From assembly GCF_027579695.1 (NCBI RefSeq), contig NC_083569.1, positions 75,860,649 through 75,924,648 of the forward strand: a DNA stretch of 64,000 nucleotides, in the 5' to 3' direction. Both the position numbers and the translations under genes were made by a program. This DNA comes from Neoarius graeffei. Its lineage: Eukaryota; Chordata; Actinopteri; Siluriformes; Ariidae. The notes under the pieces were generated by a model that did not search any database, was not told the origin of the DNA, and saw only the letters and a list, made by a program, of their open reading frames with translations. Below are positions 20,495 through 29,996 of this stretch, piece after piece (the stretch's first letter is position 1; the number at the start of each line of letters is the position of its first letter).

Positions 20495-21982
20495 TAGTGC
20501 ATCTCAAAAAATTAGAATATCATGAAAAAGTTCCTTTTATTTCATAATTTAATTCAAAAAGGTAAACTTTCATATATTCTATATTCATTACATGTAAAGT
20601 GAAATATTTAAAGCCTTTTTTGTTTTAATTTTGATGATTATGGCTTATAGCTCATGAAAATCAGGAATCCAGTATCTCAAATTATTAGAATATTCCCTAA
20701 GATCAATCAAAAAAAGGATTTACAATACAGAAATGTCCAACTTCTGAAAAGTATATTCATTTATACACTCAATACTTGGTTGGGGCTCCTTTACATGAAT
20801 TACTGTATCAATGCGGTGTGGCATGGAGGCGATCAGTCTGTGGCACTGCTGAGGTGTTATTGAACCCCAGTTTGCTTTGATAGTGGCCTTCAGCATATCT
20901 GTATTTTTGGGTCGGGTATTTCTCATCTTCCTCTTGACAATACCCCATAGATTCTCTATGGGGTTCAGGTCAGGCAAGTTGGCTGGCCAATCAAACACAG
21001 TAATATCATGGTCAGCAAACCATTTGGTAGTAGTTTTGGCACTGTGGGTAGGTGCTAAGTCCTGCTGGAAAAGGAAATCAGCATCTCCAAAAAGCTCATC
21101 AGCAGATGGAAGCATGAAGTGCTCTAAAATCTCCTGGTAGATGGCTGTGTTGACTTTGGACTTGATAAAATACAGTGGACCAACACCAGCAGATGACATG
21201 GCACCCCAAATCATCACAGACTGTGGAAACTTCACACTGGGCTTCAAACACCTTGGATTCTGTGCCTCTCCACTCTTCCTCCAGACTCTAGAACCGTGAT
21301 TTCTAAATTAAATGCAAAATGTACTTTCATCTGAAAAGAGGACTTTGGACCACTGAGCAACAGTCCATTTCTTTCTCTCCTTAGCCCAGATAAGACACTT
21401 CTGACATTGTCTCTGGCTCAGGAGTAGCTTGATATTAGGAATGCGAAAGTTGTATCCCCTTTCTTGAAGATGTCTGTTCGTGATGGGTCTTGATACACTG
21501 ACACCAGCCTCAGTCCACTCCTTGTGAAGCTCTCCCAAGTTCTTGAATCAACTTTTCTCAACAATCCTCTCAAGACTTAAGCCATCCCTGTTGCTTGTGC
21601 ACCTTTTCCAGCCACCCTTTTCAGCAATGACCTTTTGTGGCTTACCCTCCTTGTGGAGGGCATCAGTGATCATCTTCTGGACAACAGTCAAGTCAGCAGT
21701 CTTCCCCATGATTGTGGTTGTGTGTACTGAACTAGACTGAGAGATACACTGTGTTCATACTGTTTTACTCAAACTCGAAATGAAATATTCTAATATTTTG
21801 AGATGGGGTTTTTTATGTTTTTGTACTGTATGCCATACTGATTAAAATTAAAATAGAAAAATGCTTGAAACATTTTAGTTTATGTGTAATGAGTCTATAA
21901 TATATAACATTTTCACTTTCTTAAATAACTGATGGAAAATATTGAACTTTTTCACAATATTCTAATTTTTTGAGATGTGCTA

Positions 21983-21983
<1 letters not shown>
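20494..21983 (-). mobile_element. Tc1/mariner element Tc1-B, nearly complete
   Basis: The left end 'ctagtgcatctcaaaaaatt' and the reverse complement of the right end 'ctagcacatctcaaaaaatt' form TIRs. The left flank ends in TA. The element is 1.49 kb, the normal Tc1 size, and encodes a minus-strand transposase with only two in-frame stops. It sits inside a TA microsatellite, an ideal TA target. Confidence 0.92.
20720..21709 (-). pseudogene. Tc1-B transposase (two in-frame stops)
   Basis: A single minus-strand frame of 329 codons starts at 21709 (MGKTADLTVVQKMITDAL). The DNA-binding half is followed by FSDEST (D1), FQQDLAPTHSAK (D2) and, after 34 residues, PIENLW (E). This is an intact DD34E triad, and the length is normal for Tc1-like transposases. 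Only a TGA near 21548 (after ERIVEKS) and a TAA near 21306 (after STFCI) interrupt it. There is no frameshift, so this copy died recently compared with others in the window. Confidence 0.88.

Positions 21984-21990
<7 letters not shown>

Positions 21991-22040
<50 letters not shown>
21991..22040. repeat. (AT)n microsatellite, right of Tc1-B
   Basis: Twenty-five AT units immediately after the Tc1-B terminus and a TG-rich junction. They also border the truncated left end of Tc1-A copy 2. Confidence 0.95.
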
Positions 22041-22044
<4 letters not shown>

Positions 22045-22070
22045 TAGTTAGGTTGTTCTTGGATCTACAG

Positions 22071-23633
22071 TAAAACATCATCAGATTTTCACACAAGTCC
22101 TAAAAGTAGATAAAGAGAACCCAGTTAAACAAATGAAACAAAAATATTATACTTGGTCGTTTATTTATTGAGGAAAATGGTCCAATATTACATATCTGTG
22201 AGTGGCAAAAGTATGTGAATCTCTAGGATTAGCCGCTAATTTGAAGGTGAAATTAGAGTCAGGTGTTTTCAATCAATGGGATGACAGTCAGGTGTGAGTG
22301 GGCACCCTGTTTTATTTAAAGAACAGGGATCTATCAAAGTCTGATCTTCACAACACATGTTTGTGGAAGTGTATCATGGCATGAACAAAGGAGATTTCTG
22401 AGGACCTCAGAAAAAGCGTTGTTGAAGCTCATCAGGCTGGAAAAGGTTACAAAACCATCTCTAAAGAGTTTGGACTCCACCAATGCACAGTCAGACAGAT
22501 TGTGTACAAATGGATGAAATTCAAGACTATTGTTACCCTCCCCAGGAGTGGTCGACCAACAAAGATCACACCAAGAGCAAGGCGTGTAATAGTCGGCGAG
22601 GTCACAAAGGACCCCAGGGTAACTTCTAAGCAACTGAAGGCCTCTCTCACATTAGACAATGTTAATGTTCATGAGACTACCATCAGGAGAACACTGAACA
22701 ACAATGGTGTGCATGGCAGGGTTGCAAGGAAAAAGCCACTGCTCTCCAAAAAGAACATTGCTGCTCATCTGCAGTTTGCTAAAGATTACGTGGGCAAGCC
22801 AGAAGGCTATAGGAAAAATGTTTTGTGGACAGATGAGACCAAAATCAAACTTTTTGGTTTAAATAAGAAGTGTTATGTTTGGAGAAAGGAAAACACTGCA
22901 TTCCAGCATAAGAACCTTATCCCATCTGTGAAACATGATGGTGGTAGTATCATGGTTTGGGCCTGTGTTGCTGCATCTGGGCCAGGATGGCTTGCCATCA
23001 TTGCTGGAACAATGAATTCTGAAATCTACCAGCAAATTCTAAAGGAATATGTCAGGACATCTGTCCATGAACTGAATCTCAAGAGAAGGTGGGTCATGCA
23101 GCAAGACAACAACCCTAAGCACACAAGTCATTCTACCAAAGAATGGTTAAAGAAGAATAAACTTCTTTATTCCAAGTCTTTTGACTTGGAATGGCCAAGT
23201 CAAAGTCCTGACCTTAATCCAATCAAAATGTTGTGGAAGGACCTGAAGCGAGCAGTTCATGTGAGGAAACCCACCAACATCCTAGAGTTGAAGCTGTTCT
23301 GTACAGAGGAATGGGCTAAAATTCCTCCAAGCTGGTGTACAGGACTGATCAACAGTTACCGGAAACATTTAGTTGCAGTTATTGCTGCACAAGGGGGTCA
23401 CACCAGATACTGAAAGCAAAGGTTCACATACTTTTGCCACTCACAGATATGTAATATTGGATCATTTTCCTCAATAAATAAATGAGCAAGTATAATATTT
23501 TTGTCTCATTTGTTTAACTGGGTTCTCTTTATCTACTTTTAGGACTTGTGTGAAAACCTGATTATGTTTTAGGTCATATTTATGCAGAAATATAGAAAAT
23601 TCTAAAGGGTTCACAAACTTTCAAGCACCACTG
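22071..23633 (+). mobile_element. Tc1-A copy 2, missing the outer left terminus
   Basis: The right terminus is intact (ends 'tttcaagcaccactg', then TA at 23634-23635). The left side begins inside the terminal repeat at 'taaaacatcatcagatt', about 70 bp short of the end seen in copies 1 and 3. Without the outer left TIR it cannot be excised. MITE-M copy 2 starts immediately after its TA. Confidence 0.9.
22376..23413 (+). pseudogene. Tc1-A transposase, copy 2 (nearly open; active-site E to K)
   Basis: The frame starts at 22376 and is open to 23413 except for TGA at codon 3 (22382-22384). Copy 1 has CGA there, so this is a CpG-type change. The next in-frame ATG is 22502, deep in the DNA-binding region. 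Domains in order are two helix-turn-helix segments (SGRPTKITPRARR), WTDETK (D1) and QQDNNPKH (D2). The last catalytic position reads NPIKMLW, with lysine replacing the required glutamate. A 15-bp palindromic insertion near 23169-23192 also lengthens the D2-to-E spacing from 34 to 39 residues. Length is 345 codons. The protein should be catalytically dead even if translated. Confidence 0.9.
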
Positions 23634-23635
23634 TA

Positions 23636-24225
23636 CCCTGTGTCCAAAATCACTCACTTGTTCACATTTCCCTATTCACTATATACGGAATTACTATATA
23701 GAGGACTAGATAGTGAGCTCATTGGTAAAATGAAAAAACGCTTTCGGACACTAGTCTGGCATGCCATTATTTATGTCATTACTGTTGCACAATTAAAATG
23801 TGCCAGATCAGTCGGCTGGTGGGTTTTCAAAATAATAAATACATGCATGTATTTTTGTGATAAATCCATATTATACTAAGCGTATTTCCCACATTAATAA
23901 ATACAAAGTACTTTCTGTCTGCTGCATCTTTTGGTTCTTTTAAATCAAGGCCGAATACTTTCTTCTTTGCCGCTGCCTTTTATTAAATCAAATTTGAGGC
24001 TTTTGATTTGATTTCTTTCAGCGTGACCGCAATGCATGATGGTATATATTGCTTGATTAGTGACCAGCAGTTGTACACTACTTTTCGTGATGCATTGTGG
24101 GATACTTTGCACTATAAAGGGTGTAATAATTCTCACTATACATTCGGACAGCGCTACAAAATGGCGAACTCACTATATAGTCCACGATATAGTGGACTAT
24201 TTCGGAAGTGATTTCGGAAACAGGG
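23636..24225. mobile_element. MITE-M copy 2
   Basis: Termini are 'ccctgtgtccaaaatcactc' and, reverse-complemented, 'ccctgtttccgaaatcactt', the best-preserved ends of this family. It is 590 bp and colinear with copy 1. It carries the same LINE-like internal fragment (about 23940-24025) and CTATATAG palindromes near both ends. It abuts the TA of Tc1-A copy 2. Confidence 0.78.
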
Positions 24226-24519
24226 ATAATATTTCTAGGAAGTTGGAGATGCATCACAGTTATTGTTCGCACAAGATGGCATTTTGAATTTGTATATCAT
24301 CCAACATAGTGGCGGATGCATACGTCACACTATTTTGTCACATGATTGCACACGAAGAATCTATCCTTGACTTGCAAGTGACGTCAAAGCAAAATAGAAA
24401 CCCGGATGTCGGCCATGTTGGTAGATAAACAAATGCGGGGTCAAGCGACATTCTATACAAAACAGTCACGCATGTGCAACTATCTTTGTTTTCCCACTGC
24501 TTTAAGTGTTCTTTTAGCT

Positions 24520-24657
24520 ATGCCATATCTTTGTGCTGTATATGGTTGTAGTCACAACAGTACTTGTGACCACGGCACATTCCGATTTTTTAGAATTCCA
24601 TCCATGATTTGGAAAGAGGGCAAGGAAACTCTGAGGCTTAGTACAGAGAGGAGATGA
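24520..24657 (+). pseudogene. THAP zinc-finger N-terminus, degenerate
   Basis: MPYLCAVYGCSHNSTC, then FRFFRIPSM, matches the opening of a THAP domain (C-x4-C, then a basic/aromatic strand with a P). A TGA at 24655 precedes the expected end of the domain. Beyond it, in frame, SNDHF resembles the C-x2-H block but the cysteine is lost. THAP domains bind DNA in P-element-type and ISL2EU-type transposases and in host THAP proteins. The transposon context argues for the former. Confidence 0.5.
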
Positions 24658-24771
24658 GGGGATCAGGACACTTATTCCAATGACCATTTCGTCCAATAGC
24701 TAAGACATTCCGTCCAAAGCCTTTTTCAGATGCACTATCAATTATTTTATATTTCAGGTGTTCCTGTGTTT

Positions 24772-25215
24772 GCGAATGAAAGTCCCGCGAGAGCACTGCT
24801 CTGCGCCTAAAGGTTTAATATGATCCAACTGGCTTTAAAAATTAATAACTCGGCCAACGGAGCTCACAGCAAAGCCAAATTTGACTGGCACTTCCCTCTC
24901 AGCCCCCCCCCCCCCCCGGAAAGAGCATGATCTTGGGTTGGTAGGACCGCGCCTCAGCCTGGGATTTGTGAACGAAGCCCCCGCGAGAGCGCTGCTCCGC
25001 GCCTAAAGATTTAACATGATCCAGCAGGCTTTAAAAAATTAATAACTTGGCCAACAGAGCTTGCAGTGAAGCCAAATTTTGCACGCACCTCCCTCTAAGC
25101 CTCCCCCTTTGAAAGTGCATGGTCTCTGGTCGGTAGGACAGTGCCTCGGCCCGGGATTCGCAAACGAAGCCCCCGCAGGAGCATTGCTTGGCACCTAAAG
25201 AGTTTATATGAGCCA
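24772..25215. repeat. Tandem repeat, 192-196 bp period, about 2.3 copies
   Basis: Units start at 24772, 24968 and 25160 with 'gcgaatgaaag', 'gtgaacgaagc' and 'gcaaacgaagc'. Each continues into 'cgagagc(a/g)ctgctc' and 'gcctaaag' and, where complete, 'taataactcggccaac'. The first unit contains 15 C at 24903-24917 where the second has a short C-rich run. Confidence 0.8.
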
Positions 25216-25649
25216 TACTATGGCCTCATTTGCTTTACAAAAATCCATTTTGCTTCTGTCAAATTCCATTGAGAATTCCTCCTTTTTTCGAACAGACAAA
25301 TACCTGAAATATAAAATAACTGATAGTGCATATGATAAAGGCTTTGGACGAAATGGTCATGGGACGAAATGACCTGTATTCATACTCGATGGTCGGTAGA
25401 AGCATCTTATCTTCAGAAAAGTCTGACTTTTTTAAATAATATGGGTCAAAACCACACATATCTATCTTTGCTCGATCGCAAATCGTGGTGATACTGAGAA
25501 AGTTCAGCATTATTTACAGACATGCTTTCAGCGGCTGCCATCCAAGTTGCTTTGTATATCAACCATCATGACGGATGCTCATGACGTAGCACATTTTGAT
25601 CACGTGGTTGCAAGTCATCTATTTACTTACTTATCATTATTGACTGGAA

Positions 25650-25957
25650 ACTTCAAAATCTTAGGGTGGCTCCCTATCCAATATAGAGTCGAGCAATTAA
25701 AACTAAATCATATGTACCAAGTGCTTGATGGGATGTTTCCTAAGTACCTTTTTGACCAATTCCTTTCCATCTCAAAAAGACATTCTCATAATACTCGTTC
25801 TAGTCAACATTCGCTTGTCATTCCTCATTTTGGTGCTTTTGGTAAGTTTTCATTTTGTATCACTGGTGTTCAGTTATGGAATAGTCTTCCTTCTACTTTA
25901 GTCAATTCTAGTCAATCTTTGTTAAATTTTAAGAAAAATGTTAAGTCTTATATGTAA
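25650..25957 (+). pseudogene. LINE ORF C-terminus
   Basis: The frame gives FKILGWLPIQYRVEQLKLNH, RHSHNTRSSQHSLVIP and GVQLWNSLPSTL, then NFKKNVKSYM and a stop at 25957. The LGWLP...NTR...LWNSLP...FK series is the usual C-terminal region of CR1/L2-group LINE polyproteins. RT and endonuclease are absent. Confidence 0.75.
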
Positions 25958-26023
25958 ATTGTTATGACTTCTATTGAGAATAATGATTTTATTTTTTATT
26001 AAATTTCCATATATTTTTATGAG

Positions 26024-26396
26024 GGGCAGCAGGGTGGTGTAGTGGTTAGCGCTGTCGCCTCACAGCAAGAAGATCCGGGTTCGAGTCCCGTGGCCGACGA
26101 GGCCCTTTCTGTGCGGAGTTTGCGTGTTCTCCCCGTGTCCATGTGGGTTTCCTCTGGGTGCTCCGGTTTCCTCCACAGTCCAAAGACATGCAGGTTAGGT
26201 TAACTGGTGACTCTAAATTGACTGTAGGTGTGAATGTGAGTGTGAATGGTTGTCTGTGTCTATGTGTCAGCCCTGTGATGACCTGGCAACTTGTCCAGGG
26301 TGTACCCCGCCTTTCGCCCGTAGTCAGCTAGGATAGGCTCCAGCTTGCCTGCGACCCTGTAGAACAGGATAAAGCAGCTAGAGGAGATGAGATGAG
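26024..26396 (+). mobile_element. SINE-A, full length
   Basis: A 373-bp copy with a perfect 13-bp TSD 'atatttttatgag' (26011-26023 and 26397-26409). It has the tRNA-like head with A box 'tggtgtagtgg', the SINE-A body and a (GATGA)n tail. It inserted in the 3' UTR of the surrounding LINE fragment. Confidence 0.92.
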
Positions 26397-26796
26397 ATAT
26401 TTTTATGAGTATTAGGTTTGTATCTCTCTTTCATGTCACATCTTGTATTATGGGGACCACAATGGAAATAAGCTTTTCACTTTTTTGTGTTATCCCTGGC
26501 AATATATACAGTATTTTGTACATTATGTATTTTTTTAATACTCATGTTTATTTTGGGTTATTTTGTTACGCTTATCATTTTTATGTACTGTATTATTGTC
26601 ATCCATCCATCTATCCATCATCTATTGAGGTTTTTCACCTGACGTCACAGGGTCACGTGACGCCCTGGTGTCCGCCATTTTGGAGGTCAAGCTACATACT
26701 AATGCTGCAGACAGAGAGGGAGAACCAGCTTGGAAAAAAACGTGTTACAGACACCTAGAATAGATTAATTTGTCAGTAAGCACTCTATAAATAACC

Positions 26797-26935
26797 ATGG
26801 TGTTTGCTTGTTGTGCTGTGGGCTGCCACAACAGACAGGGACAGCATGCAGGACTCTCCTTTTACTGGTTTCCTACTGACCCAGACAAGAGGGCCAAATG
26901 GATTGCAGCTGTGAAGAGACAGGAAAATAAATCAT
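26797..26935 (+). pseudogene. THAP zinc-finger exon of the DNA element
   Basis: It opens MVFACCAVGCHNRQGQ, LSFYWFPTDPDKRAKWIAAV. This is the first half of a THAP domain: the CxxxxC pair, the FPxDP turn and the conserved W. The frame then enters AT-rich sequence and repeat X, so the CxxH half is missing. The protein would be a site-specific DNA-binding subunit of the transposon. Confidence 0.72.
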
Positions 26936-26965
26936 TACATTTTTTCTGTTTTCTCTGTTTACCCT

Positions 26966-27426
26966 GTTCGAACTATGCCGATATTTTCGGGGGGGGGTCC
27001 CTTTTTTTCCCTTGGGGGGGGGTGCTTGCGCTTGTCTCAGAGCGCGGATCTCCAAACACATGAGAAGCCTATCTTACGCACATATCACGCGGACTCCACA
27101 CCTCCACACACGCATCGCGTCTGAAGTCATAACTCATCAGGGGAAATCGTGTCCGCATTGGCATGTTCAAAAAACAACCTCGCGTCAACAATGATACCAC
27201 ACGCAAGAAAAAAAAAAACAGTCAGGCTACTCAACAACCAACCTGGCAGCAGCAGTCGTTGTCATGTAAACACAACACTTCGGATATGCAAATGCTTCCC
27301 GTTACACACGATTGCTATGTCAATAAACATCATATTGCCAATATTTTAGAGACCCCCCAACATTTCCCAAATCATGTTTTCAAGGGATCTCATGTCTGTT
27401 TCAGGGGATCTCAGATCCCCCGAGTA
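26966..27426. repeat. Repeat X, copy 2
   Basis: It begins 'gttcgaactatgccgatat', as in copy 1, with the same G-run, T-run and C-run block and the later 'aaatgcttcccgttacaca' segment. It is longer in the middle (an extra region with an A run near 27208-27220). It lacks the final 'cccccgtagttcgaac' terminus, so it is truncated at about 27426. It lies inside the THAP element. Confidence 0.55.
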
Positions 27427-27829
27427 ACAAGACAGTGTTGTGAACATAGCCTACCTTGTACCGTTTCAAACTGCTGGGGTCATCCTTCATCAAATTGTTG
27501 ACTTCTGTCGACAACCTTGGCTCCATACCAAGGCTGGGTACAGTGTTTGTGATAAAAGACATATCCAATTTAACACGAATCACAGCTTACTTTCTTGTTA
27601 AAATGTGCAAAGGTCTCCACCATCTCATACCGCCTTGCACTGAAGGACTTAAGCGTGCCGTCCAAAATGGCTGCATCACATGACTTGGTCACGTGGGTGA
27701 AAAACCTCAATAGCTGCTTATCCTGTTCTACAGGGTTGCAGGCAAGCTGGAGCCTATCCCAGCTGACTATGGGCAAGAGGCGGGGTACACCCTGGACAAG
27801 TCGCCAGGTCATCACAGGGCTGAAACATA

Positions 27830-28492
27830 TGCCGCTTTTCCACTACAAATGTGGCTGAGTCGGGCTGAGCCGTGCCGTGCTGAGTTGGGCTGAGTCGAGC
27901 TGAGCGGGGCTATTGGAGTTGCATTTCGACTACAACTGCGCTGAACCGTGCTGGCTGGACACATTGGGTGGAGTTAGCGAAAGTGGGTGGACGTCACGTG
28001 ATGTCGTTAAGCGGCGCAAACAGTGACATCAGTGACCTTTTAAGCGGTAGTCTCACGACCCGGATAGTAAACAATAAACATGGAGGACATGGAGTCGTTA
28101 GTGTTGCTGGTCTTGGTGCTGTGGCTTGTTGTCACCGACAACGCCAACAGATACTGGCAAGAGCGTATAGATGAGGCGAGGCGCATAAGGCTTCAGAAAT
28201 TCTCGTAATTCGTAATTCTTCTTCTTCCGGGTTTGCGGTGTTTACAGATCCCAGCGTTCTCGCGGGGCGTGTGTGGGCATGTGAGGACACTCCTCCTCAC
28301 CAATCAGTGCACAGGGGAGTGTCTGCTCACGCCCCCAGCCTCACTCCAAAACCGTGCGAGTTTTGGGTGCTAAGCAGGGCTGAAGCGAGCTGAGTCGTGC
28401 TGTTCTGAGGTAGTCGAAATGCGAGCCGTGTCGGGCTGAAGTGAGCTGAAGCGAGCTGAAGTGAGCTGAAAAAGGGTAGTGGAAAAGGGCCA
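27830..28492 (+). mobile_element. Harbinger-like MITE (TIR TGSCSCTTTTCCACTAC, ATA target)
   Basis: The left terminus TGCCGCTTTTCCACTAC and the reverse complement of the right terminus TGGCCCTTTTCCACTAC match at 15 of 17 bases. Flanking ATA (27827-27829 and 28493-28495) is a 3-bp duplication; PIF/Harbinger elements duplicate 3 bp, usually TWA. The ends are packed with 'gagctgaagcgagctgaa'-type repeats. A 42-codon frame at 28080-28208 may be the start of an ancestral gene. Its 663 bp is too short for a transposase. Confidence 0.7.
28080..28208 (+). pseudogene. Short coding remnant in Harbinger-like MITE
   Basis: A 42-codon frame with ATG: MEDMESLVLLVLVLWLVVTD, then ANRYWQERIDEARRIRLQKF and a stop. 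The hydrophobic start and basic end look like the opening of a HARBI1-type nuclease gene as seen in other fish MITEs. That recollection is not verified. The catalytic DDE domain is absent. Confidence 0.4.
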
Positions 28493-29996
28493 ATAGACAC
28501 AAACAACCATTCACACTCACATTCACACCTACGGTCAATTTAGAGCCATCAATTAACCTAACCTGCATGTCTTTGGATTGTGGAGGAAACCCACGCAGAC
28601 ATGAGGAGAACATGCAAACTCCACACAGAAAGGCCCTCACTGGCTGCTGGGCTCGAACCCAGGACCTTCTTGCTGTGAGGCAACAGTGCTAACCACTACA
28701 CCACCGTGCTGCCCCCTGTATTATTGCCAAATAAATCAAATCAAATCAAATCAAATACTTAGTTAGTTACAGTGGCATGCAAAAGTTTGGGCACCTTTAC
28801 TAAAAATGTCTGTTACTGTGAATAGTTAAGTGAGCAGAAGATGAACTGATCACCAAAAGGCATAAAGGTAAAGACGAGACATTTATTTTCAGTGTTTTCT
28901 GCAAGAGGTGTGTATTATTTTTGTTTTGTATAATTGGAGGATGAAAACAGAAAAGGAACACCATGCGAAAGTTTGGGCACCCCAATACACTTGAGTTCTC
29001 AGGTAACTTTTACCAAGGTTCCAGACCTTAATTAGCTTATTGAGCTGTGGCTTGTTCAAATTCTTCATTAGGAAAGGCCAGATGATGCAGATTTCAAAGC
29101 TGTATAAATTCTCTGACTCCTTAGACTTGTCCCTAAAATCAACAGCCTCCTCTAAGCAACTCCCTCGCATTCTGAATAATAAAATAATTGATGCTCACAA
29201 AGCAGGAGAAGGCTACAAGAACATAGCAAAGTGTTTTCAGGTAGTTGTTTCCTCAGATCGTAATGTTATTAAGAAATGGCAGTTAACAGAAACAGTGGAG
29301 ATCAAGGTGAGGTGTGGAAGATGAAGAAAACTTTCTGAAAGAACTGATCGTTGGATTGCTAGAAAGGCAAACAAAAACCCCTGTTTGACTGCAAAAGACC
29401 TTCAGAAAGATTTAGCAGACCCTGGAGTGGTGGTGCACTGTTCTACTATGCAGCGACACCTTAACAAATATGACCTTCATGGGAGAGTCATCAGAAGAAA
29501 ACCTTTCCTGCATCTTAGCCACAAAATTCAGTGTCTGAAGTTTGCAAATGAACATCTAAATAAGCCTGATGCATTTTAGAAACAAGTCCTGTGGACTGAT
29601 GAAATCAAAATAGAACTTTTTGGCCACAATGTGCAAAGGTATGTTTGGAGAAAAAAGGGTGCCAAGTTCCAGGAAAAGAACACCTCTCCAACTCTGAAGC
29701 ATGGGTGTGGATTGATCATGCTTTGGAGTTGTGTTGCAGCCAGTGGCACAGGGCACATTTCATTGGTCGAGGGAAGCATGGATTCGAATAAATACCAGCA
29801 AATTCTGGAATCAAACATCACACCATCTGTAAAAAAGTTGAAGTTAAAAAGAGGACGGGTCCTAAGATGATGATTCAAAACACACCTCAAAATCTACAAT
29901 GGAATACCTCAAGAGGCACAAGCTGAAGGTTTTGCTCGGGCCCTCACGGTCCCCTGACCTAAACATCATTGAAAATCTGTGGATAAATCTCAAAAG

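Larger units (their letters stand above)
24368..25617 (+). mobile_element. DNA element with THAP coding remnant and internal tandem repeats
   Basis: Inverted termini 'tgacttgcaag' and 'cttgcaagtca' bound about 1.25 kb. The subterminal zones both contain CACGTG/GACGTCA-like motifs, as in the THAP elements at 26625-27710 and 58777-60018. A THAP-like exon lies at 24520-24657 and tandem repeats at 24772-25215. Neither a TA nor a perfect 8-bp duplication is visible (tctatcct versus tctattta), so the superfamily is tentative. Confidence 0.5.
26625..27710 (+). mobile_element. THAP-coding DNA element (TIR TTGAGGTTTTTCACC, TA target)
   Basis: Perfect 15-bp TIRs TTGAGGTTTTTCACC sit between TA dinucleotides (26623-26624 and 27711-27712). 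Removing the element and one TA restores the SINE. Subterminal CACGTG and GACGTCA motifs follow. An N-terminal THAP exon lies at 26797-26935 and is cut off by repeat X at 26966. A TA duplication with a THAP protein fits ISL2EU-type rather than P-type elements (P elements duplicate 8 bp); this is inference. Confidence 0.7.
26599..28715 (-). mobile_element. SINE-A (minus), split by a THAP element and a Harbinger-like MITE
   Basis: A SINE-A of about 363 bp net, bounded by the 11-bp TSD 'ctgtattattg' (26588-26598 and 28716-28726). Its tail lies at 26599-26622. Body segments are 27713-27829 and 28496-28715, the last holding the tRNA head. The 1.09-kb element at 26625-27710 and the 0.66-kb element at 27830-28492 interrupt it. 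Confidence 0.9.
25622..28756 (+). mobile_element. CR1/L2-group LINE, 3' fragment with three later insertions
   Basis: The end of the ORF at 25650-25957 is followed by a 3' UTR interrupted by SINE-A at 26024-26396 and again by a minus-strand SINE-A (26599-28715, itself hosting two DNA elements). It ends in an (AAATC)n tail at 28730-28756. Removing the insertions and one copy of each TSD rejoins the UTR. The 5' part is missing. Confidence 0.72.

Noticed and set aside
26797..27063. A host THAP-domain gene
   Set aside because: The exon lies between transposon TIRs with a TA duplication and is truncated by a repeat. Similar exons recur in other elements of the window.
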